Below are positions 1 to 5,823 of a stretch of 5,823 nucleotides of DNA, piece by piece. The translations under genes were made by a program, and so were the position numbers. The DNA is from Yoonia sp. (GTDB lineage: Bacteria; Pseudomonadota; Alphaproteobacteria; Rhodobacterales; Rhodobacteraceae), in assembly GCA_020627605.1 (NCBI GenBank), contig JAHDGO010000136.1, positions 1 through 5,823 of the forward strand. The letters are read 5' to 3'. The notes beneath the pieces were generated by a model. That model worked only from the letters and a program-made list of their open reading frames with translations. It made no database searches and was not told the origin of the DNA. Numbering within the stretch: position 1 is the first letter of the stretch; each line of letters starts with the position of its first letter.

Positions 1-48
1 CCGAGTGAGAGCCTTGTTAATGCCCGATTTGGTTGGATAAATGTTCAG

Positions 49-504
49 ATGAGAGGCGTTGTCATCAGCCTGAATGTCCTGACCCTGCTTGCCCTTCTGG
101 CGACGATTGCTGCCGGTATCCATCTTGCGTCCATTCCTAAGGGTTCCGAGATGGCTCCCGCGGCAGGCGCGCTAGTCCTCGGTTTCTACTTGCTGCCTGC
201 CCTAATTCTGACACTTCTCTTTTTTGTGGCGAGCCGTATCGCCTCTGCCCATTGGAAGGCTGACAAGACAGCACCGAACATAAGTAAGGGAGGCGGTCTA
301 GGTGGAAAGCTTGTCGACTTCGGCTTCAGGCTTGCGATCCTCGGCGTCGTCTTGAAGTTGTTGACCTCTCCCTGGACTGAGCTCGGCGGCGCACCTGAGT
401 TCTTCTATCTGGTGCTCTCGGCGCTTGCGCTATGGGCGTTGCCAGGCCTTTTGTTAGCGCTATTGGGATACTGGATAGAAAACAACAGAGGCAAACGCGG
501 TTAG
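49..504 (+). CDS. Small multi-pass membrane protein of unknown function
   Basis: I do not recognise a family. The 151-residue product is very hydrophobic, with four likely membrane segments at about residues 4-27, 38-62, 90-108 and 117-142. A polar, glycine-rich loop lies at about 67-88, and the C-terminal tail is short and basic (ENNRGKRG). An inner-membrane location is inferred. The start is uncertain. ATG at 49 lies just before the first hydrophobic segment, but no good Shine-Dalgarno precedes it (only a weak GGTTGGA at 31-37). The same frame stays open through bases 1-48, so the true start may be to the left of the window. Base composition differs from the neighbours: bases 181-240 contain 29 G/C of 60, and codons such as ctt, cta, att and agt are common. 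This could mean recent acquisition, although hydrophobic proteins also bias codon content. It converges on the lipase-like gene downstream, with no sign of a shared operon. Confidence 0.6.
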   Translation: MRGVVISLNVLTLLALLATIAAGIHLASIPKGSEMAPAAGALVLGFYLLPALILTLLFFVASRIASAHWKADKTAPNISKGGGLGGKLVDFGFRLAILGVVLKLLTSPWTELGGAPEFFYLVLSALALWALPGLLLALLGYWIENNRGKRG

Positions 505-630
505 CCCTCACATTTGCCGCGAGGTCCGACCAGTTTTGCGTGCCAAGTGCGCAACGTCGACGTCGTGCCAGCAGTGAACTCCCGGTCGTCCCTAAGAGCG
601 GCCGTTCAACCAGCGCTCACGACACCCATC
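505..630. other. Convergent intergenic gap with no gene seen
   Basis: This 126-base stretch separates the ends of two convergent genes. Open frames crossing it on the plus strand run antisense into the lipase-like gene and have no ribosome binding site or recognisable protein motif. The only internal symmetry I see is a 10-base perfect palindrome, ACGTCGACGT, at 554-563. I see no stem followed by a T-run, so no canonical intrinsic terminator for either gene is evident. It could be the decayed remains of an older sequence, but I cannot show that. Confidence 0.5.
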
Positions 631-1281
631 TCACCCCGACCACCGCTCCGGCAGCACTTGCTGCTGAACCGCATTGCCGACGATTTCCTGATAGCGTGGC
701 ATGGAATGGGCCAGAAACTTGCGGTTGCTGGGCGTTCGCAGCAGCTTTGGATGCCCCATATGGGTGAATGCCCCGGGCAGTTTGGGCACAATATCATCCG
801 TCCGGTTCAGGATCAGGCAGCGCCCGTCATTCTTGACCTTGCCTTTGACAAACTTGGGTCGGGGTGCGGCAAAGCCTATGGCGGGCGCGTTGTAGCTTTT
901 CGACAGGATTTGCGTTGCGGCCGCCCCCAAAGAATGGCCGATGATGTAGCTGGGCGTGATCCCTTCGTCCTTCAGCCAGTCGAAAACGGCCCGTGAATAG
1001 CGCAGGAACCCCTGATGCCATGTTGTGCCGGACGCGCCTTTTTCGGTCTTGGTGTCGCTCATCGTCAGTTGCGTGCCGCCAAAGCGCAGCGGGCGCAGAT
1101 TGAACTTCAGGTAGTCCTTTAACGAATTTGAGCCCGGCAAGAGCAACACATTGCCCTCCAGCACATGTGCCTGCACGTCATCCCGGTCGAAGGATTTGAT
1201 CACGCGCGGGCTCGTGATCCTCTCGGCGGTGTAGCTGGCCTGCGCAAGTGTCGCGGCATCATTCAGCGAAAAACTGGTCAT
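631..1281 (-). CDS. Class-3-lipase-like alpha/beta hydrolase
   Basis: This 216-residue protein is likely a serine hydrolase of the lipase class 3 / alpha-beta hydrolase type, acting on an unknown ester or lipid. The nucleophile elbow G-H-S-L-G is at residues 115-119, with Ser117 after a hydrophobic strand (SYII). Asp163, in the NRTDDIVPKLP stretch (159-169), fits the family's acid position just before a V-P-x-L-P turn. His192, in AHSMPRY, fits the catalytic histidine. His174 (FTHMG) is a second conserved-looking histidine. WHQGF at 88-92 resembles the family's H-x-G-F segment ahead of the nucleophile. There is no signal peptide or membrane helix, so it is probably cytoplasmic. The start at 1281 was chosen because AAGGGAGGG sits five bases upstream; the frame runs open to 1530 but that extension overlaps the neighbouring gene's start. 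It is divergent from the 830-residue flavoprotein gene. The fold call is firm; the substrate is unknown. Confidence 0.85.
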   Translation of the reverse strand: MTSFSLNDAATLAQASYTAERITSPRVIKSFDRDDVQAHVLEGNVLLLPGSNSLKDYLKFNLRPLRFGGTQLTMSDTKTEKGASGTTWHQGFLRYSRAVFDWLKDEGITPSYIIGHSLGAAATQILSKSYNAPAIGFAAPRPKFVKGKVKNDGRCLILNRTDDIVPKLPGAFTHMGHPKLLRTPSNRKFLAHSMPRYQEIVGNAVQQQVLPERWSG

Positions 1282-1286
1282 GCTTG

Positions 1287-1295
1287 CCCTCCCTT
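1287..1295 (-). promoter_or_regulatory. Ribosome binding site of the lipase-like gene
   Basis: On the minus strand AAGGGAGGG lies five bases before ATG at 1281. It is a strong Shine-Dalgarno and decides the start against the upstream in-frame ATG codons of the longer open frame. Confidence 0.8.
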
Positions 1296-1310
1296 TTGGG
1301 CATGTCACCA

Positions 1311-1331
1311 TATGCAGGGCATCTTTGCATA
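1311..1331. promoter_or_regulatory. Candidate operator: TATGCA inverted repeat in the divergent promoter region
   Basis: TATGCA (1311-1316) and TGCATA (1326-1331) are perfect 6-base inverted arms separated by nine bases. They lie 30 to 50 bases upstream of the lipase-like start and about 134 bases upstream of the flavoprotein start. That position in a divergent intergenic region suits a regulator site, but arms this short can arise by chance. I could not place convincing -35/-10 boxes for either gene. Confidence 0.25.
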
Positions 1332-1378
1332 GTGCGGAATCCCTGACCTGCTGGCGCCTTTGCCGCTGCTTGTCGGTT

Positions 1379-1389
1379 TTGCACTGCAA
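1379..1389. promoter_or_regulatory. Candidate operator half-site: TTGCA-C-TGCAA palindrome
   Basis: An 11-base palindrome with 5-base arms around a central C lies 75 bases upstream of the flavoprotein start. It shares the TGCA core with the inverted repeat at 1311-1331, so the two could bind the same protein. A TTGCAC hexamer within it could also pass for a -35 box, but no fitting -10 box follows at 17 bases. This rests on symmetry alone. Confidence 0.2.
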
Positions 1390-1449
1390 GCGGTCGGCTG
1401 GTTCTTTCACGGCACTGCGCTTTGGCGCAAACTGTGCCGCAGGGATGCC

Positions 1450-1456
1450 AAGGGAG
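1450..1456 (+). promoter_or_regulatory. Ribosome binding site of the dimethylglycine-dehydrogenase-like gene
   Basis: AAGGGAG ends eight bases before ATG at 1465. It sets the start at 1465 rather than at ATG 1360, which would add 35 residues ahead of the N-terminal FAD-binding strand. Members of this family normally begin almost directly with that strand. Confidence 0.8.
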
Positions 1457-1464
1457 TCGTGCGC

Positions 1465-3957
1465 ATGAAAACCCAAGTCAAAGCATTGGTCGTCGGCGGT
1501 GGCGCTGTTGGTACCTCGATCGCCTATCATCTGGCCAAGGCGGGCTGGGAAGACGTGATGCTGCTGGAGCGGGACGAGCTGACATCAGGCTCTACCTGGC
1601 ATGCCGCCGGGTTGCTGCCCTTGTTCAACATGTCCTTTGCGACGACCCATATCCACAAATACTCGGTCGATTTCTACAAATCACTGGAAGCAGAGACGGG
1701 TTTGAACGCCGGTTTCGCCGTTGTCGGCAACCTGCGCATGGCCCAGACGCAAGAGCGTATGGACGAATATATGCTCTATGCCTCCACCGCCGAGACCTGC
1801 GATGTCCCCTACGTCTGGATGACCCCGGATGAGATCAAGGCGAAGTGGCCGCTGATCCGCACGGAGGACCTGAAAGGCGCGCTTTATCACCATACTGACG
1901 GCTACATTAACCCCGCTGATGTGACGCAGGCGATGGCCAAGGGCGCCCGCCAACGTGGCGTGATGATCGAGCGGAAATGGCAGGCGGATGTGTTCCACTG
2001 GAATGGCGACGCGTGGGAAGTGACCTGCACCAAGATGGTGGAAAAGGGCGGCAATCTTGTGCCCTCGGAAGAGCAGATCGTCATCACCGCCGAGCATGTT
2101 GTCACAGCATCCGGCAACCATGCCCAGACGACAGCCAAGAAGCTGGGTATCAAGATCCCGGCCATCCCGGTGGAACACCAGTTCATCGTCATGGACAAGG
2201 ACCCCGCGCTGGTCGATTTCCGTGCGGAAGGCAATGTCGAGCATCCCGTGATCCGTGACGCTGATGCGCAGTCTTACGTCCGCGAGGAACGCGGCGGCTG
2301 GATTCTGGGTGTCTATGAAAAGAACGCGCCTGCCGTCTTTGAATATGGCGTGCCAGAGAGTTTCCGCGCGGACCTCTTCCCCCTCGATCTGGAGCGGATT
2401 GAAGAGCAGTATATGGCGATGATCCACCGCATCCCGTCGTGTGAGGACAGCGGGTTGAAGGACGATTTCAACGGGCCGATCTGCTACACGCCCGACGGCA
2501 ATCCGCTGGTTGGTCCTGCGCCGGGGCTGAAAAACATGTGGCTCGCCGAAGGCTTCAGCTTTGGTATCACTGCCGCTGGCGGCACCGGTTACTACCTTGC
2601 CCAGATGATGGTGGATGGCGAGGCCGAGATCGACATGGCCAGCCTCGACCCCAAGCGCTACGGCAACTGGATGACGACGGAGTTCGCAGCCCGCAAGAAC
2701 GAGGAATGCTACGACCACGTCTATATCCTGCACCACCCCGATGAAGAGCGGCCCGCCTGCCGCCCGCTGCGCACCTCGCCTGCCTATGACCGGCAAAAGG
2801 AACGCGGCGCGCAGTTCGGTTTCGTCAATGGATGGGAGCGCCCGAACTACTACGCCCCGGCAGGTTTTGACGATCACGCAAGCCGGTCCTTCCGCCGTGG
2901 GGGATGGTGGCAATATGCTGTCGAAGAGGCCAAGGCGATCCGTGAAGGCGTGGGCCTGATCGACGCCACCGCCTTTACCAAGCACCGCATCAGCGGGCCG
3001 GGGGCGACGGCGTTTCTGGATTGGTTCACAACCAACAAGCTGCCTCGCGTCGGCCGGATCAACCTGACCTATGCGTTGACCAGCCATGGCACGACCCGCA
3101 CCGAATACACCATCGTGCGGCTGGCCGAGGATGATTATTACCTCGTCTCTGCCGGGGCATGGCATGCCTATGATCAGGATTACCTTTACAAGGCGATCAT
3201 GGAAAAAGAGGCCGTGTTTGGCCGCATCAACGAACAGGATGTCACGACGCAATGGGGTGTCTTCGCCATCGCCGGGCCGAAATCCCGCGATGTGCTGAAT
3301 GCTGTGATCAAGGATGCCGATCCGGCAACCGCGCTGTCAAACAAGCGGTTCCCATGGCTGTCCGCCAAGCAGATCGAACTGGGCATGTGCCCGGTCAATG
3401 CGATCCGTGTGGCCTACACAGGCGAACTGGGCTGGGAATTGCACCACCCGATCGAGATGCAGAACTACCTCTTTGATCTTTTGGAAAAAGCAGGCGAGCC
3501 GCATGGCATGAAACTGGTGGGTGCCCGCGCGCAGAACTGGTTGCGGCAAGAGAAATCCTATCGCGCCTTCGGTACCGAACTGGGCCGCGACGCCACCCCG
3601 CTGGAGGCTGATTTGCCCCGCTTTGTTGATCTGTCCAAGGATTTCCACGGCAAGGCCGCGATGGAGGCCAAGGGCATTCGTTCCAAATGCGTGACCCTGC
3701 TGATCGACGGACCGGACGATGCAGACCCATGGGGGCGCGAGGCGCTCTATCATGGCGACACCCGCGTTGGGCGTCTGACCTCCGGTGGTTATTCCGTGGC
3801 TTTCGGCAAATCGATCGGGATGGGCTATGTCCCGCCAGCGCTGGCGGAGGTCGGCACCAAGTTGCAGGTCAAGATGCTGGACCAGTTGTGGGATGCCGAG
3901 ATCGTCGAGGACAGCCCTTACGATCCGAAGAATGAAAAAATCAGGATTGACGGCTAA
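1465..3957 (+). CDS. Dimethylglycine/sarcosine dehydrogenase-like FAD flavoprotein with GcvT folate module
   Basis: This 830-residue protein has the size and two-module plan of dimethylglycine and sarcosine dehydrogenases. They oxidatively demethylate an N-methylated glycine and load the one-carbon unit on tetrahydrofolate. Residues about 5-370 form the DAO-type FAD module. V-V-G-G-G-A-V-G (9-16) is the nucleotide-binding loop and Glu35 the ribose-binding acid. His46 in GSTWHAAGL is the site of covalent FAD attachment in the family. His238 in the P-V-E-H-Q-F stretch fits an active-site position. About 372-427 is the linking FAO_M region. From about 430 come the GcvT domains, with GWERPN at 456-461 and YTGELGWELHHP from 651. 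ERGGWILGVYE (275-285) resembles mitochondrial-type dimethylglycine dehydrogenase more than sarcosine dehydrogenase, judged from memory. Oddly, the position I align with the folate module's catalytic Asp is Glu547. No signal peptide, so cytoplasmic. No one-carbon or betaine genes are adjacent, so the exact substrate is open. Confidence 0.9.
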   Translation: MKTQVKALVVGGGAVGTSIAYHLAKAGWEDVMLLERDELTSGSTWHAAGLLPLFNMSFATTHIHKYSVDFYKSLEAETGLNAGFAVVGNLRMAQTQERMDEYMLYASTAETCDVPYVWMTPDEIKAKWPLIRTEDLKGALYHHTDGYINPADVTQAMAKGARQRGVMIERKWQADVFHWNGDAWEVTCTKMVEKGGNLVPSEEQIVITAEHVVTASGNHAQTTAKKLGIKIPAIPVEHQFIVMDKDPALVDFRAEGNVEHPVIRDADAQSYVREERGGWILGVYEKNAPAVFEYGVPESFRADLFPLDLERIEEQYMAMIHRIPSCEDSGLKDDFNGPICYTPDGNPLVGPAPGLKNMWLAEGFSFGITAAGGTGYYLAQMMVDGEAEIDMASLDPKRYGNWMTTEFAARKNEECYDHVYILHHPDEERPACRPLRTSPAYDRQKERGAQFGFVNGWERPNYYAPAGFDDHASRSFRRGGWWQYAVEEAKAIREGVGLIDATAFTKHRISGPGATAFLDWFTTNKLPRVGRINLTYALTSHGTTRTEYTIVRLAEDDYYLVSAGAWHAYDQDYLYKAIMEKEAVFGRINEQDVTTQWGVFAIAGPKSRDVLNAVIKDADPATALSNKRFPWLSAKQIELGMCPVNAIRVAYTGELGWELHHPIEMQNYLFDLLEKAGEPHGMKLVGARAQNWLRQEKSYRAFGTELGRDATPLEADLPRFVDLSKDFHGKAAMEAKGIRSKCVTLLIDGPDDADPWGREALYHGDTRVGRLTSGGYSVAFGKSIGMGYVPPALAEVGTKLQVKMLDQLWDAEIVEDSPYDPKNEKIRIDG

Positions 3958-3973
3958 CCCCGCTGCGCGCGTA

Positions 3974-4004
3974 GGATGGGACCTATCAACGATAGGTTCC
4001 GTCC
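3974..4004. repeat. 14-bp-stem hairpin ending at the next start codon
   Basis: The arms GGATGGGACCTATC (3974-3987) and GATAGGTTCCGTCC (3991-4004) pair along all 14 positions: 12 Watson-Crick and two G-U in RNA of the plus strand. The loop is AAC. The hairpin begins 17 bases after the flavoprotein stop, and its last base touches ATG 4005. No T-run follows on either strand, so it is not a textbook intrinsic terminator. It could be a processing or 3'-end-stabilising hairpin, a translational block on the next gene (whose only AGG, 3994-3996, is inside the stem), or one copy of a dispersed palindromic repeat. The pairing is seen directly; the role is inferred. Confidence 0.75.
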
Positions 4005-4295
4005 ATGTCAGAAAAGATCGCTGTCGAAAACGTCAATGTCCCTGGTCAGGTCACCAACGTCGACCGGGCCAAATATGATGCGATGAAGGCCGCCATGTTG
4101 GCCACATTGCCGAAATCCACGCCCGGTATGACCGCCAAGGAAAGCAAGGAAGCGGCGAAAGCCCATCTCCCGGAGGATCTGTTTCCCGGTGGCGCGACAT
4201 CGGGCTGGTGGCAGAAATGCGTGCAGCTGGATCTGGAGGCAAAAGGTGTTGTGATCCGCGAAGACAGCAAGCCGTTGCGGTTCTATCTCGCCTGA
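4005..4295 (+). CDS. Small conserved protein, probably DUF6958 family
   Basis: This 96-residue soluble protein resembles, from memory, small proteins annotated DUF6958 in alphaproteobacteria; the function is unknown. Its N-terminus (MSEKIAVENVNVPG) and its C-terminal half, with LFPGGATSGWWQ at 59-70, LDLEAKG at 75-81 and a closing R-x-D-x-K-P-L-R stretch, look like the conserved parts. The C-terminal half is compatible with a small winged-helix-like fold (helix, then a turn and a basic strand), but I see no catalytic motif. No signal peptide or membrane segment. The start at 4005 is favoured by the family-like N-terminus, although the only Shine-Dalgarno-like triplet (AGG, 3994-3996) is buried in a hairpin. 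The gene lies 47 bases behind the flavoprotein gene in the same direction, so co-transcription is possible. Its last 13 bases overlap the end of the opposing acetyltransferase gene. Confidence 0.8.
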   Translation: MSEKIAVENVNVPGQVTNVDRAKYDAMKAAMLATLPKSTPGMTAKESKEAAKAHLPEDLFPGGATSGWWQKCVQLDLEAKGVVIREDSKPLRFYLA

Positions 4296-4996
4296 TCGGC
4301 CCGCGCCTGCAGCGGCGCAATCTGCTGACCATCTGCATCGAAATTCGCGGGGTCCAGCCATGCCTGAAACGCAGCTTTGATGCGCGGCCAGTCGCCATCA
4401 AGGATCGAAAACCATGCGGTGTCGCGGTTGCGCCCTTTGTAGACAACCGCCTGCCTGAACAGCCCGTCATAGGAAAACCCCAGCCGTGCCGCCGCCGCGC
4501 GTGAGGGCGCGTTCAGCGCGTCGCATTTCCATTCATAGCGGCGATAGCCGAGATCATCGAAAACTCGCGCCATCATCAGATACATCGCCTCGGTCGCCAT
4601 GACGGTGCGCTGCATGGCGGGGGCGAAGGTGATGAAGCCCACCTCTGCCACACCGTTGGCTGGATCAATCCGTAGAAAACTGGCGACGCCGACGGGCGCA
4701 TCGGTGCGCTTGTCGATCACCGCAAAGAACATCGGGTCGGTGCTGGTCGTCGCGGTATCGACCCAGGTGCTGTAGGCGGCAGCATCGGCATAGGGACCAA
4801 CAGGCATATAGGTCCAGAGCGTGCCAGTCTGATCTGTGCTGAAGGCTGAATGAAGGGCCTCTGCGTGATCAGGTACCAACGGTACAACATCGCAGGTTCG
4901 CCCCACCATCGGCCTGCGGGGGATCGGCGGACGCCCCGCCCAATCGGGCAATGGTGCGCCGATAGGCTGGCCTTGCGCGTTGCGGTGTTGGGTCAT
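4283..4996 (-). CDS. GNAT-family N-acetyltransferase (RimJ/RimL-like)
   Basis: This 237-residue protein is a GNAT enzyme of the RimJ/RimL (Acetyltransf_3) type, which moves acetyl from acetyl-CoA to an amino group; the acceptor is unknown. The acetyl-CoA segment is at about 117-147: beta strand AEVGFITFAP, then QRTVMATEAM. Here V-M replaces the usual small, glycine-like residues of the pyrophosphate loop. A second conserved block, WKCDALNAPSRAAAARLGF (156-174) followed by DG, is typical of the family. A proline- and arginine-rich N-terminus (about 1-33) precedes the fold. It is cytoplasmic. The start at 4996 is set by AGAGG five bases upstream and by the ATGA overlap with the stop of the oxidoreductase gene before it, which implies translational coupling. 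The two products may act on related amino compounds, but that is inference. The 3' end overlaps the opposing DUF6958-type gene by 13 bases. Confidence 0.88.
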   Translation of the reverse strand: MTQHRNAQGQPIGAPLPDWAGRPPIPRRPMVGRTCDVVPLVPDHAEALHSAFSTDQTGTLWTYMPVGPYADAAAYSTWVDTATTSTDPMFFAVIDKRTDAPVGVASFLRIDPANGVAEVGFITFAPAMQRTVMATEAMYLMMARVFDDLGYRRYEWKCDALNAPSRAAAARLGFSYDGLFRQAVVYKGRNRDTAWFSILDGDWPRIKAAFQAWLDPANFDADGQQIAPLQARADQAR

Positions 4997-5823
4997 GCAA
5001 ACCTCTGCGGTGATAGTGCTGCGATGGTGTCGGCAGACAGCACCGATGCCGTCCCGCCGATCAGATCCGCCAAAAGCTGGCTGGCGCCAGGTGCCGATTG
5101 CATCCCGTAGCCACCTTGCCCAGCGCACCAGATGAAGGTCGGTTCCGCCGTGTCGCGCCCCAGCACCAGCGTGCGGTCAGGGGCGAATGTACGCAAGCCA
5201 GCCCAATTTGATAGCATCCGCGTAACCGGGGCGGTCACATGCGCCTCGTAGCGCGCCAGCCCTTCTGCCAGCACCATGTCATCGGCATAGGCGTCATGGG
5301 GCGTGCTGGGGTCCTCATCCGCTGGCGACACGATGAGCGCGCCAGCGTCGGGTTTCGCATACCAGTCTTCGCCTGCGCCAAAGACCATGGGCCAGTTGCT
5401 GACGTCGTGCCCGGTTGGCGCGGCGATGCGCGCCATCGACCGGCGCAAGGGTGTCACGCCCAGCGGTTTGACACCGGCAAGCATTGCGATCTGGTCAACC
5501 CAGGCGCCAGCGGCATTGACGATGTGGCGCGCTGCAACTTCCGCGGCCCCCGCTGTGATCGTCCAGCCGGTGGCGTTGCGGGCAATCGCAGTCACTGGCG
5601 CTTTGGCCGTGATGGTCGCCCCATTGGCTCGCGCCATGCGGGCGAATGTCTGGACCAGCTTGTCGGTGTCGATATCCCATGCCTGCCCGTCATAGGCGGC
5701 GCGATCCACCACCTGATCGTTCAGGATGGGCAACAGGTTTTTCGCCTCTGCCATGGTCAGCGGATCCAGCTGCATCGCAGTCTGATCGGCGGCAAAGGTT
5801 TCCGCCAGATCAGGCGTGCTCAC
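4993..5823 (-). CDS. FAD-dependent amino-acid oxidoreductase, DadA/DAO type (N-terminus outside window)
   Basis: The visible 276 or so residues are the C-terminal part of a DAO-superfamily flavoprotein, which deaminates or oxidises an amino acid or related amine using FAD. Seen here are DIDTDKLVQTFARMARANGA (50-69), where the family builds the second part of its FAD site, then NAAGAWVD (103-110). WAGLRTFAPDRTLVLGRD (207-224) and WCAGQGGYGMQSAPGASQLL (232-251) form the C-terminal FAD-contacting block. The ending resembles D-arginine-dehydrogenase-like proteins (GQGGYG, then a closing L-S-P-x-R-F), but glycine- or sarcosine-type substrates are not excluded. The N-terminal glycine-rich loop, about 90 residues by family length, must lie beyond base 5823. 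The GTG at the window edge is probably an internal valine, not the start. The stop TGA overlaps the acetyltransferase ATG by four bases, so the two genes are one unit. Confidence 0.88.
   Translation of the reverse strand: MSTPDLAETFAADQTAMQLDPLTMAEAKNLLPILNDQVVDRAAYDGQAWDIDTDKLVQTFARMARANGATITAKAPVTAIARNATGWTITAGAAEVAARHIVNAAGAWVDQIAMLAGVKPLGVTPLRRSMARIAAPTGHDVSNWPMVFGAGEDWYAKPDAGALIVSPADEDPSTPHDAYADDMVLAEGLARYEAHVTAPVTRMLSNWAGLRTFAPDRTLVLGRDTAEPTFIWCAGQGGYGMQSAPGASQLLADLIGGTASVLSADTIAALSPQRFA
5002..5006 (-). promoter_or_regulatory. Ribosome binding site of the acetyltransferase gene, inside the upstream gene
   Basis: AGAGG on the minus strand lies five bases before ATG 4996, within the last codons of the oxidoreductase gene. 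It supports the coupled start over the longer in-frame extension to 5128, which would lie entirely antiphase within the oxidoreductase gene. Confidence 0.7.

Noticed and set aside
505..630. Remnants of an insertion sequence or an attachment site in the convergent gap.
   Set aside because: I found no terminal inverted repeats, target-site duplication or transposase fragments; only a 10-base palindrome was visible.
514..996. A 160-codon plus-strand frame running from the intergenic gap into the lipase-like gene.
   Set aside because: It is mostly antisense to a gene with a clear Ser-Asp-His hydrolase pattern, lacks a ribosome binding site, and its translation looks like a shadow (rich in Arg, Pro and Ser without motifs).
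1360..1464. A 35-residue N-terminal extension of the flavoprotein from ATG 1360.
   Set aside because: A good ribosome binding site precedes ATG 1465, the family starts close to the FAD-binding strand, and the extension has no targeting features of its own.
1681..3252. A 523-codon open frame on the minus strand, antisense to the flavoprotein gene.
   Set aside because: Long antisense frames are expected opposite GC-rich genes with strong third-position bias. The translation has no recognisable domain and the plus-strand gene has full-length family motifs.
3974..4004. The hairpin as an ordinary intrinsic terminator.
   Set aside because: Neither strand has a T-run after the stem, and the hairpin is immediately followed by a coding sequence.
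4997..5128. A 44-residue N-terminal extension of the acetyltransferase.
   Set aside because: It lies wholly inside the oxidoreductase coding sequence in another frame. The AGAGG site and the ATGA overlap point to the start at 4996.

Overview
The window looks like chromosomal DNA from an alphaproteobacterium, most likely of the Rhodobacteraceae/Roseobacter group. The basis is GC-rich coding sequence (about 63-65% G+C in sampled 60-base lines of the long gene), strong third-position G/C bias, and a gene set typical of that group: a dimethylglycine-dehydrogenase-like flavoprotein, a small DUF6958-type protein, a GNAT acetyltransferase and a DadA-type amino-acid oxidoreductase. This is pattern recognition; no database search was run. 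No phage, transposase, CRISPR array, tRNA or rRNA was seen.

Layout. (1) At 49-504 (+) is a small, roughly four-helix membrane protein of unknown function. It is poorer in G+C than the rest, and its frame is open to the left window edge. (2) A 126-base convergent gap follows. (3) At 631-1281 (-) is a cytoplasmic class-3-lipase-like alpha/beta hydrolase. (4) A 183-base divergent intergenic region (1282-1464) must hold the promoters of both flanking genes; it has two small inverted repeats. (5) At 1465-3957 (+) is an 830-residue two-module flavoprotein: an FAD amine dehydrogenase fused to a GcvT-like folate-binding module. (6) A 31-base hairpin (14-bp stem, 3-base loop) ends exactly at the next start codon. 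(7) At 4005-4295 (+) is a 96-residue protein, probably DUF6958. (8) On the minus strand, an FAD-dependent amino-acid oxidoreductase (4993-5823, N-terminus outside the window) is followed by a GNAT acetyltransferase (4283-4996). Their codons overlap as ATGA, so they form one transcription unit. The GNAT gene ends 13 bases inside the tail of the DUF6958-type gene.

How the genes work together. The clearest theme is oxidative catabolism of methylated or D-type amino compounds. The long flavoprotein should demethylate an N-methylated glycine derivative and pass the one-carbon unit to tetrahydrofolate. The truncated flavoprotein should deaminate an amino acid or related amine. They lie in opposite orientations and need not share a pathway. 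Most of the window reads as ordinary metabolic chromosome, and I found no convincing new multi-gene system. The two points most worth checking are the hairpin abutting the start codon at 4005 and the Glu where the folate module of most relatives has a catalytic Asp.
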